DNA of 64,000 nt, from the NCBI GenBank assembly GCA_003665825.1, contig QPFY01000015.1, forward strand, positions 682,001-746,000. The letters are read 5' to 3'. Positions 1 through 9,321 of this stretch are shown in pieces. The stretch's first letter is position 1. Each line of letters begins with the position of its first letter. A program made the position numbers and the translations under genes. The DNA comes from Microbotryum silenes-acaulis (taxonomy: Eukaryota; Basidiomycota; Microbotryomycetes; Microbotryales; Microbotryaceae). The notes beneath the pieces were generated by a model. The model saw only the letters and a list, made by a program, of their open reading frames with translations, did not search any database and was not told the origin of the DNA.

Positions 1-1622
1 CGAGTCGATGACTGGGCCACCGAGCTCAGAAACGGTGGGATCCAGTTCAATATCGGCTCGTCGTTGGTCGCCGGCGCATCCTCGTGGGTGCCACCAAATA
101 TTCGCTCGAAAGATGTGTTGTCGAGTATTGCGTGCAGAGTCACCTCTTCGAAGCGATCAGCTGCACCCTTCCAGACGTTCTCCTGCAGTCGATCCACGAT
201 GATCCGGAAGCACGACAGGACGTCGGGGAAGTGATCCTCGACGTCTCCGAGATGACCTGCCACGACCTGGACGATATCCCCCACAGCTGATGCTGTTAAG
301 GGAGTACCTGGATTGGAGAGGCTTGCCGCTCGAGTGAGCTGCGAATGCATCGTTTCAGAGTCGAGCAAGGCGAGTACCGCCGTCAGCGCCTGCCAGAATT
401 CGACTCGACTTTCGACGTAGGGTAGGTGGATGACGGTCTCGGCGTTGAAGTCGCCGCGATCGCGACTGGCGAGTAGCTTGAGGTGCGCCCCAAAAATGAG
501 ACCAAGCCCTCGATGCGTATAGTGTCGAGGAGTGACGAGCTCGCAGCTATCGAGCTGAAGCTGTGTCCAATCACGCAGCGCACGCTCCCGATGAAAGCGG
601 AGGGCGAGCAGGCCCGGTGTGACTTCGGGTGGGAGCTGAATCGGCTTGGACACCGGTAGACCCGAAGCAATAAGGTTGACAATGTTGGTGTCCTGGAACA
701 ACAGATGATTGACCAGACAGTTCTGGATAGCTGCCGGCGCGACATCTTCGAGATGCGCCGTCGCCGAGGTCGAGTCCACCCCGAACCCAGCGTCGTAAAA
801 AGCTTGACGTACTCGATCACGCTCAAGCCTCTCTATGCCGTCCGAGAATCCCCTGATAGCTGCCTCACTCTTGCGAAGGGAAAGATACCTGATTGTTGAC
901 ATGTCGCTGAGTCAGCAAGGGTGTGCGAACGCAGCCGCGGATCGGATCCCGAAATCTCTGCCGGAAAGAAAGCCGAACGAACCTGTTGATGAACTCGGAC
1001 TTTGCATGCTGGAACGCGGTAACACACCGAGGGCATTCGCGCATGAGACTATGAGCAGGTACGAGTCCATCGAGGGAGTCAGTGTCTGCTCTCTGGGGGC
1101 GTGTGGGGGGGATAATCTCCGAGAGCACCTGGCGGGATCTGGCTTCCTTTGCGCGAGCAAACCGTCGCCGTGCAGTGGCAGCCAGAACTCTCACCTTTCA
1201 AACATGTCTCTCCACCTCGCAACGTCTCCTTGCCTCTTCATTGACAATAGGCGTACGAGGAACACACTCGGAGACCAGCACACCTCGGCGCCGTCGTGAC
1301 CGCAGTACCAATGCACGACCGCGCTCTCCCTTGCCTTGCCCTTGTCGTTGGCCCCACCGGAGAGGTTGTTGCTACTGCTACGGTCGAGAGAGAGGATCCA
1401 TTCGAGCGAGGAAGCGGTCGCATCTTGCCATGATTCGTCCGAGGCATGTTCGGCGTCGCAGGCGAGCGAGAGATCGTAGACAACTTGATCCGACACGACG
1501 ATGGCTGCGGCCGCGCTGTTCGATCGGTTCGGCCCCGAGATGCTGCCAGCGATGAGCGTCTGCAGCTGCTTCTCGGACGATGTCGACGCTCGAGGCTGCG
1601 GTGGCGGTGATGGTGCATCCAT
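1..1622 (-). CDS. SEN1: SEN1-type helicase, N-terminal region (partial)
   Basis: The gene runs off the left edge, so only the N-terminal helical domain is present and the helicase motors lie outside the window. Three exons can be joined in frame: 1622-1195, 1048-983 and 906-1. The introns are 1194-1049 (donor GTGAGA, acceptor CATAG) and 982-907 (ending CTGACTCAG). The joined protein begins MDAPSPPPQ and has a Cys/His-rich stretch HWYCGHDGAEVCW. It continues with ECPRCVTAFQHAKSEFI and then long helices, including EDHFPDVLSCFRIIVDRL. This order (HWYC, CxxC before an aromatic helix, then helical repeats) is what I recall for the Sen1 N-terminal domain, which in fungi couples Pol II termination to R-loop removal in the nucleus. 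An upstream in-frame ATG at 1802 would add 60 Ser/Arg-rich residues; 1622 is preferred. Family assignment is by remembered pattern, without an alignment. Confidence 0.6.
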
Positions 1623-2462
1623 CCCGAGTTGAAGTGCAGCGCTTTGAGTGTGAGGGACGACGGTGTGAGGGGACGACGGGTGCGAGGGACGGCACGTGCG
1701 AGACGACCGAGTCGACACGCGATCGTCGAGCTCGTTTGGGCCGCCGTTCAGCAACGCAGCGAGCGAAAAGACAACTTGGGATCTACGCTGAGCTGAAACC
1801 AAGCTGAAGCACTAACACCAGCCGGCAAAAGCGGTATCGGTGATTAGGATGAAGGCAGCACACGAGCTTGGAGCTGGCGCGCTCGACCCCGTCGAGAATC
1901 GGTTCACCGCGCACGGTCTACATAGCTCGGCGACTCGCGACGCGCCGTCGAATTTCCAATCGCCCAAGAGCCCCTTTCTGCTTTTCATCTGGCTGGATAT
2001 TTTCCTATTAATCCACGAAGGCAAGACTCCTAGCGTGATCACTAATTCGATTGTATTGAGCGATGTTGATTATTCCGACTCGGCCCTTCCTCAGCCTTCA
2101 TCCCGAGGTAGGTGAATGGCTGCCGTTCGCGAATCGACACCAGGTCCGTACTTTTCGGTAGTAGGAGAACATCTCCCGGTATCTGCGTACCTATGGTACC
2201 TACCTACCCTGCTAAGGTATGTGGATGCGGGGGTTCAACTTCAAGCTAGGAGATCGAGATCTGCAGTGGTTGGGAATCCGAGTCAGCGAAAGTTGACCGA
2301 TCCTCCGCGGCGCATTATATAGTAGCAGGTGTTCTAGCAGGGGCCGCCGCGGTCTGGCCGGAGTCAGACTCGGACGAGATCTGCCGCACTTGCCTCCTCC
2401 AAGCTCCAGCCGGACCGAAATGTCTCGGAGCTTGTACAGGCCGACTTATAATTATAATTAGA
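1623..2462. other. Intergenic, no gene seen
   Basis: Open frames here are short and show no exon chain or recognisable domain. The last 20 bases are AT-rich (TATAATTATAATTAGA) and form the insertion target next to the Helitron 3' end at 2463. Confidence 0.5.
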
Positions 2463-2863
2463 CTAGGTGCGGCGGCGCGCTCCGCGCGCCACCTCCCACC
2501 GTAACCGTTGACCCGCTCAATGTGATGTACTTTGCTGCAACAGCTGCGGTACTCTTCAGTAACGGAAGCCTAGTGGTTGAAGTCGGGAGAGAAGCGCGCG
2601 ACGACGATCAAATGTACAGAGCCTTCATTTCATCACTGAACTACTTTTTAGGGAACAGACGGTGGTGCGTTGTTTTGCGTATAGTGCGGCAAGTCGATCG
2701 ACGTCATCGACTGACAGAGCTGTTCGTTCCCCATCCGCGACGTTGTAGGATGGTTGTGTTGGCGCTTCTTTCATGAGTGGCGATGGGATGAGGTGCGATG
2801 GGTAAGGTGTGAAGAGCAGGAGGGAGAAAGATGGAGAAGCCTGCGCCTCAGTTTAAACCGGGT

Positions 2864-4093
2864 TCATAGAATGTCGCGGAAGGCCGCGGAACGACGTGGA
2901 GTGAATCCCAGTGTCGATAAGCCATTGAATTCCGCGGCTGTTATTGTTTGGCGAGTGACGTAACCGGACGACGATCTCTTGTTGAAGATCGGTACTTCTC
3001 CGGGTAGAATGACGGCTACCTCGTCTTGGCTCGGTAAGTTGTAGGTTCTCGGATCTCGATTGCGCGGTGCAAGTAAACGCAGCTGGTACATATGAGACGC
3101 ATCACTGTCGATGAATTCTTGTGCTGTCAAGAACAGTTTGACGCGCCTGTTGTGATGTCGTAGCATGTCGTCGAGTACAGGAACAATCTGCTGATACGCT
3201 GAGTCCAGACGTCGTACTTCTTCAGGCGGTCCATTGAATCTTCGTCGGGCTTCAATGCGTTGCGTCGGAGCCAGGAATAGAATCTGGGCAAAGACTGGGT
3301 CGTCTGCTGGGGCTCGTGCTAGCGTGCCGATACGGTGAAATACCATTCCGCTAAGGTAGAAAGATGGTGGTCCGGAGCCGCTGATGATGCCATGGCCTTT
3401 GCTCGTGCCGAATGATGCCATGATGCCATAGCAAGGTTTTCATTGAATGCAAGAATGCGGTCCCGGAAGGTCTTCTCAACTGTTTCACGGATAGTCAGCA
3501 AGGCCGTTAGTCCGCTGTACTGAATCTAGCAGGTTCAACGAATCGACGTGTACTAACCTGGGCCATCGCCAGTCAGAAGCGCGAGCAGCTCGGGGGGGGG
3601 GGGGGGGGGGAGGGGGGGGGGGGCTTTCGATCCCGGGCAATCGAACTTTGCCGTCCGCGCATTGTGGCTGAAGTCGCAGTTGCGTCTGTACTTGAAGCCG
3701 CGTCGCGAGAGAGGTCTGGAACTGCTTCAAAGCGTGGACGAACGAATCTCAAGCCCGGAGGTGAAGGACTGCGGGCCCGTCGCACTTGCCGTGCGACATT
3801 GAGACTGCCTGCTGCCGGTGCAGATCGACTTGACGATCCATTTTGCGCGACGTCGTTGCCGCTGAGCTTCGACGATTGTTCGAAGTTGCTGGCGGCGGCG
3901 TCGTCTGTGCGATTAGAGCGGGAATCGGGAGGAGGAGGGTTGTGCGGAGGAGGGGCGCGAGCAGCCTCGCGGGCGGCGCGCTAGGGCGCGCTCAGCTCGC
4001 TCACGTTGCCGACGTCTCTGCTGCCCCTGTGCTCTCCGTGAAGATTGTCGTACTGGAGAGTCTCCTGTACGTGAATGTTTGCAGATGACACAT
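2864..4093 (-). pseudogene. Helitron RepHel N-terminal remnant
   Basis: The reading frame 3421-2864 is nearly identical to residues in the long copy (FGTSKGHGIISGSGPPSFYL, LFLTAQEFIDSDASHMYQL). After the shared AVILPGE the frame shifts and the tail is out of frame with the long copy, ending at a stop by 2864. Upstream, the part encoding a CPxC...HW zinc-binding-like segment in the long copy is missing, and a poly-G tract has expanded at the junction. ATG 4093 matches the start used in the long copy. This is a dead Rep fragment with no HUH motif. Confidence 0.85.
3592..3623. repeat. Poly-G tract
   Basis: Nineteen G, one A, then twelve G on the plus strand, inside the deleted Helitron. On the minus strand it reads as a proline run within the remnant Rep frame. 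It may be a true mononucleotide expansion or a sequencing artefact, and its length should not be trusted. Confidence 0.9.
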
Positions 4094-4204
4094 TTCGGCA
4101 GTGGCAGGAACTGGATGATTGAAGGAACTACGCTACAATGTGGTAGACACGCAAAACAGGTCGTCTCAGTCTGCTTCGGGAAGCAGAGCTGCTTTGATGG
4201 GAAA

Positions 4205-4258
4205 TGGAACCTCGGCGAACGTTGGAACCTCGGCGAACGTTGGAACCTCGGCGAACGT
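4205..4258. repeat. 18-bp tandem repeat, three exact units
   Basis: The unit TGGAACCTCGGCGAACGT occurs three times in a row in the 5' leader of the deleted Helitron. The long Helitron has only one unit at the matching place (near 33475-33492, opposite strand orientation), so the triplication arose in this copy. Confidence 0.9.
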
Positions 4259-4500
4259 AGGCGAAACGGTCTGTCGCTGGCCGACCCATGCTGAAACAGC
4301 GCTAGCTAGCTGGGACGCACTGGACCGAGAGCTGCCTATGACGTCACGCCACGTGGTTTGTCTCCCGTTCTTTGACGTTCTTTGACTCGACAGTTGGTTT
4401 TAGTAGATAGTAAGATTTAGTAGTATGTAGATAGTAGTACGTAGATTTAGTAGTATGTAGATTGTGTAGACAACAGATTCATTTAGTAGTATGTAGATAA

Positions 4501-4656
4501 TTAGGGCTCGGGGGGCACTCCGCGCCCACCTCCCTGCGTAAATGAAGGTCGTTGCGAGCTCCGCCCGCACCTCCCGGACCGTGGGGGGGAAAGATCGGCA
4601 CGCGCGCGCGGCTGAGAACCTTATTTAAGTCGTGCATTCTTTTATGTAGATGTAGA
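4501..4656 (-). mobile_element. Possible 156-bp mini-Helitron abutting the deleted Helitron
   Basis: On the minus strand this segment opens at 4656 with A^TCTACATCTACAT, resembling the 5' end of the neighbouring Helitron. It closes at 4501 with CTAA followed by T, which fits the CTRR rule. Before the end lies GGGAGGTGGGCGCGGAG, close to the GGGAGGTGGCGCGCGGAG block of the two larger copies. A second related block (GGGAGGTGCGGGCGGAG) lies near 4555-4575. Only three bases separate it from the next Helitron's 5' end. The hairpin is imperfect, so this is likely a decayed end or mini-element; identity as a separate insertion is inferred. Confidence 0.5.
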
Positions 4657-5501
4657 TTAGACGACTGCAGTGATCGGTTCAAGTACCAGCAGAAGAAGAG
4701 CCCAGGAATCTCGTTATAGGACTGCAGTTGCTGAAATACGTAGGCTCTGTTCGGTAGGCAACACCCAGTGTTTCATCGCGCTCTGGGCAGGCCGGATACC
4801 GAGCTCCCGAGCGGCACGCCGAGCGCGCCTCCTGAGCGCCCTACCACGTTTTTTCAACCCTCGCAAAGTGAAATAATCACAGATTCCAGAGAGTGCGGGC
4901 CTAATTCTGCGGCATCACGTGCCCAGCCGGCGCTACCGAGACTCCGTGGCTGCAAAGTTCCTGTGTCGAACCCGGGTGCCTCATGCTTTACTGGTGTGGC
5001 AGGTGCTGATGTGCCTTGAAAGTTGACTGACCGGAACTCGGAGAGTTGACGCCGGCCGGACGGCGGGCGACCTCGACCTTTGATCGAATTCCACGACCAC
5101 GGCCCCACGAGCACTGTGACCGTGCGAGGGACTGATCGTCGAACCTACCAGGCTCGGGTTTCGCTTGATCTCCAACGATCTCCATGATTGCACCCACCCT
5201 GAGCCACTTCCCTTCTCTTCGCATTCTCTCAACCGAAAGTTGACTTGTCCAGCTCGCTGTATTACGTACCAGCTCTACACTTGGCTTGATTGCACCCAGT
5301 TTCAACTCCCGGAGTCCGGGACATCTAGGTGACCGCTCAGACCTGCTCGGATCCTCTGATCTGTCAGCCTTCCAGCCCGCCCCGCGCGCGACACTCATCT
5401 TCAAACGCAAGCCTCCAGCAGCTCACGACCCCGGCCAGAGCTCACGGCCGCTGCTCAGTGCTGGCAAGGCGGAGAGGATACGTTGCTATACTGTAGTAAA
5501 C
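4657..5501. other. Intergenic, upstream of the 7TM gene
   Basis: Several short open frames overlap on both strands, but none has an exon chain, domain or supported start. I see no gene here; the right part presumably holds the promoter of the gene starting at 5502. Confidence 0.45.
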
Positions 5502-8055
5502 ATGGCGACGGGTTCCTCGACCGCGAACCCATGGGATACGCGTGAGTTCGGTCCCCGCCTCCCCCTGCAAAACCTGAGCGTCAGCCTCTGTGGCAAGTCG
5601 GAATCATCAAACCTTGTTCGCGCCGTCAGCCGAGCCTAGCGCCCTGAATCCCTGGGCGAGATCGGCGCGACGTGATGCGCCGCCTTGGGCAGTCAAGCTC
5701 AGCTGTTGAAGCTGACTACGAATCCTCCGATGCACATCATTTTCTCAGACGTCGAGCAGCTCAACAAGGCACTCTACTACTACCCCCCGAATGTAACTGC
5801 TTTCAAGAAACGCATCATCGTGCTTTGCTCGATATCGGGATAGTGAGTTTTGGCCAAGGCTGGTCGTGGGCTCATCTACTCCGACTTCCAGTCTCCTCGA
5901 TTTAGCAGGGTGGCCGCCGCCGTCGCAGACGTAGCTCGCATGAAGCACCGACTGATGAAGCAACTCTAATGCTGGACCGTTCCATATCTTGACAGTGGTA
6001 TTCTGGTGACCTTGGTGTATACCGCTATGCTTTACTACCATTACCGCGTGCGCAAAATCAAGTCGGGAGGGTTTTGGATCGCTCGCAAAGTTGATGGGTT
6101 TGTCACAACAAAGTAAGCTTGAGGCCTATTCCAGCTTCTGTGAATTCCTATGAAGCTCACCCGATGCTCAATAGTCTGCACTTCCATCTACCGTTCTGGG
6201 GATTCCTGACCTCAGTGGCAATGCTCGCATATTCTTGTAAGGCGCTCTCCCAGACCACTGAGATCGGATCTTGCTCGGCGCTGAGGTCAATTTGGACTTG
6301 CTCCCTAATCCCGAAGATATGGAGTACCGCGTCTTGGGCGAGCACAAGCAACTCGGGAACTTCAACACTTGGCGCGCTTTTGTTTGGATTCCGATATCGA
6401 TGCACGCGTTCTTTGTGACGTGGGCTTCGACACAAGCGTTCCTCGTCGTGTCGGCGCGCTCGCGGTCTGGAGCCACTCGGACTGGTCGACAAGGGTATGT
6501 GCCGGCGAAAGTGGCGAAAGGGGTCTTCTATGGTACGGCCTTTGCCTTGACTGTCGGTCTCCTTGTAAGTCTTCTTCTCACCAGGCTCCTTGAGATCAGG
6601 ACCCCCCCCCCTCCCTAGAAGCGACACAACTAATTCGGCTCCCCGCATGCGGCCCCTCAGATCGTGGACACTTTGTGCGCTTTCGCCTGGCGACGGACGT
6701 GGAAGCATGTTGTTTTGCTCCGATCTGCGCTCAGTCGTAATCAGGCATCCTACAATCCGTCCCAGGGCGTGGACTTTGGGGAGCTGCTTAATGTGCAGAG
6801 CTTGTACGCGGACCTGACAACCTCAGCTGCGCATAGTGTGCCGTGAGTTTGTCAGTCTGCCGTCCCACCCCGTGAGGCTGGAAAGCTGACCGAGCTATGT
6901 CTGGTCATCAGATATCAGAATGCGGTGGTTCTCATGGTCATCATCGTGCCCTTTACAATCGGTCTCGTGAGTCGATGCGGTTCTGCGTTCTCAGCGCGAA
7001 CTGGCACTCACACGGGCACATTTTTCACCCTTTCCAGCTCAACATCGGCTCGATCGGACTGCTGCTCACCCTCCGGCGACAAATCAATGCCTCGATTCGG
7101 CGAAGATCGATCCGACCCGACGTCGGTTTTGTTTCCTTGGGGGCATTTGATCCCGCGGGCACGCCGAAGCATCTGGTCGCTTTCCCGACTCGTACGACGG
7201 GTGTCAAAATGGAGTCACAAGACGTCAAGGAGCTCACTGGTTCTACACGACCATCGCTAGCACAGCGCTTCTCGACGTCCATAACGGCATTTAGTTCTCC
7301 GAGCTCGTTTGACGATTTCTCAACGAAGCGCGGCGATGGATCAGCATCCAAGCCTCTGGAAGTGCCTTTATCTCCGGGGTTGAGCATCGATCTCGGAGGG
7401 AATGTGGACATGAGCGATTTGCGAAGAGCAGAGAAGGATCTCATTGTCGTGAGTCAGGGTCGGACACTCTTGCTCCCGGAACGAGCGAGCCAAACTCACC
7501 ACGTGCCTCTGTACCGTATCGACATTCTCGGGCCGCTCCTCCTTTGCGTTGGATGAATATCGACTGCTCTCAGTGTGTCTCAGTCATCGTCACGCTCACC
7601 CTCAGTTTTACCATCGAGAACATCTGGAACTACATCTATATCCTTCCGAATGATTCTCCAAAGTGGGCCGAGTACGTTCGCTACCGGCCTCAGGCTGCGG
7701 ATGAGTATCTACCTCGTAGACTCAAACTGATCATCGGCCACTACAATGAATCCACAGAGTCGAGTTGTCCTACTTTTTCGTCCCCTGGGTCTACAGCATC
7801 ATCTACTCGATCGGATGCACAGCACTCTTCCTAAACCTAAGCGTTCGACGCTCGCGAAGTCGATCGCACAACCCCGCCGAGGTTCAGTCGGACTCTACTT
7901 ATGAACATGGTTCTACTGGTTCTCCGGTAATCTCTCTATTGCCTGATGGACGAGGGTTGGGCATAGGGGATTTGTCGCGGGACGAGGCGGAGGGCAAGTC
8001 GGCTCTGCCTCCTCTTCGCTTGGATCCACTCGGAGGAGATCGCCAGAGGGCTTAG
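5502..8055 (+). CDS. Orphan seven-transmembrane protein (GPCR-like topology)
   Basis: A multi-exon gene. Exons 5502-5541, 5749-5842, 5996-6112 and from 6175 join cleanly, starting MATGSSTANPWDTHVEQLN. Seven hydrophobic segments follow: IIVLCSISGYGILVTLVYTA; FHLPFWGFLTSVAMLAYS; AFVWIPISMHAFFVTWAS; VAKGVFYGTAFALTVGLL with IVDTLCAFAWR; NAVVLMVIIVPFTIGL joining LNIGSIGLLLTL; VIVTLTLSFTIENIWNYIYI; and LSYFFVPWVYSIIYSIGCTA. A Ser-rich loop of about 130 residues separates segments 5 and 6, and a polar tail ends in DRQRA and a TAG stop. The short N-terminus, seven segments, long third inner loop and polar tail fit a receptor-like protein of the plasma membrane. I do not recognise a family; it does not read as STE3, Git3 or rhodopsin. 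One junction, near 6229-6254, needs an intron of only 26 nt to stay in frame. Confidence 0.7.
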
Positions 8056-9077
8056 ACTACTAGTCTCACGGACGCACCGGAACGAAGATGAAGTATGACC
8101 GGTCATGACCTACCGACCGTCATCTGCAACGGCATGTCGTTCTGTTGCAGATTGCGAGTGACGTCGGAGGCGCCCCAGAGGAATGAACATATCTAGCGGA
8201 CGAGTCTCCAACTACCTATTTCCTCAGTTCCTTGCGAGCCCACGTAGTTGTTGTTTTCATTATTTGACGTGTCTCAATAGTAAATCATTTTTGTCGAGCA
8301 GGCGTGAAGATTCCGGACTTGCTCCTGTCGCCCGGATCGACGCCAATGCGCCCAACAATATATGTACATGTAGAGCGGGGTGGACGCTTTAATCTTAGGA
8401 CAATCTTTCTTTCTCTCAAAAAAGGAAAGCCAAGATGTTATTCATCAATGTAGAGGTAGATCTCCCAGTGGTTCTGCGCCAAGGCTCAGCCGACGACTGC
8501 CGACGACCGGCCAGCTGATGAGCTAAGTTGTCGATCGCAGATGTCGATCAGTGCAGATCACTGAGATCAGCACTATGGCGTCGGGACTTGGCGAGCTCGC
8601 CGAACTCCGGACTCCGGAGTGAGTGCCAGCCTCCTTCAAGTCGCACGGGTGAACAATCCTTATAATAGTAATAGTAGGTATCTACCGTGGCAGGCCACCA
8701 AGCAAGGAATGCCCCAGCCCACTTCAGTCGTCAAATCCTGCGATGCACCATCTGCCTCGCAGCTACCATTTCAAATTGTCGGGTTTCACCGCGCTCATCA
8801 TTCGCATGGTGTGCCTGCCGACTGCCTGCCGCCGTGCGCCCCGCGCCAATAAGCGCCCTTTCCAGCACCATCGCCGATTTTCGCGCTCAGCGTGCGGCGT
8901 GCAACCTGCTCAGGAACAATTGCCGTCGTCGGCGTCGGAAAGTCTGTGCGCACCACAGAATCGGCGGTGACCACTCTGGCTCGTCGCTGTCGGTGCACCT
9001 CTTGGTCCTGCTCCATTTCACTGCAGCTGGTCCGACTGAACCTCGCTTGCAATAACGAGTCACGACACTGCTGCACT
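8056..9077. other. Intergenic, no gene seen
   Basis: About 1 kb between two plus-strand genes. Short frames only. A TATATGTACATGTA stretch near 8359 and an A-run near 8420 may belong to the 3' end of the 7TM gene. No conserved protein is visible. Confidence 0.45.
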
Positions 9078-9277
9078 ATGGATCCGACTGACTTCAATCT
9101 CGACTCGGAGCTGGCCGCCGATCGCGCTCATGACTCTGCTGCAGGGGCGGGCGCGAGTACTACTGGGGCTGGAGCGACCAACACCGGCTTGAACCCCACT
9201 GTTGAAGCGACGGCTGGTCCCGTGCAACAGCAAGACCAACACCAGCCCGACACGTACGCGACTGCGAACATGACTAT

Positions 9278-9321
<44 letters not shown>

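Larger units (their letters stand above)
2463..4497 (-). mobile_element. Deleted Helitron (non-autonomous copy)
   Basis: Read on the minus strand, the element starts at 4497 with TCTACATACTACTA after an A. It ends at 2463 with CTAG followed by T, the A^T insertion rule of Helitrons. Eleven bases inside the 3' end is a perfect 7-bp stem hairpin (2474-2490, GGCGCGC-TCC-GCGCGCC). The same hairpin, spacing and CTAG end occur in the long copy at 33188-38846. The interior keeps the 5' leader and the first part of the Rep protein, then jumps to the 3' end. The HUH nickase core and the helicase are absent, so the copy could only move with help from another element. Confidence 0.88.

Noticed and set aside
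865..1194. Separate 109-codon gene on the minus strand
   Set aside because: It spans two introns and one exon of the SEN1-type gene; spliced exons give a better protein.
4930..5010. tRNA-like T-loop (GGTTCGA) on the minus strand
   Set aside because: The flanking bases do not form a T-stem and no acceptor or anticodon arm can be placed.
4988..5410. 140-codon minus-strand frame
   Set aside because: No domain, start context or splice support, and several frames overlap on both strands.
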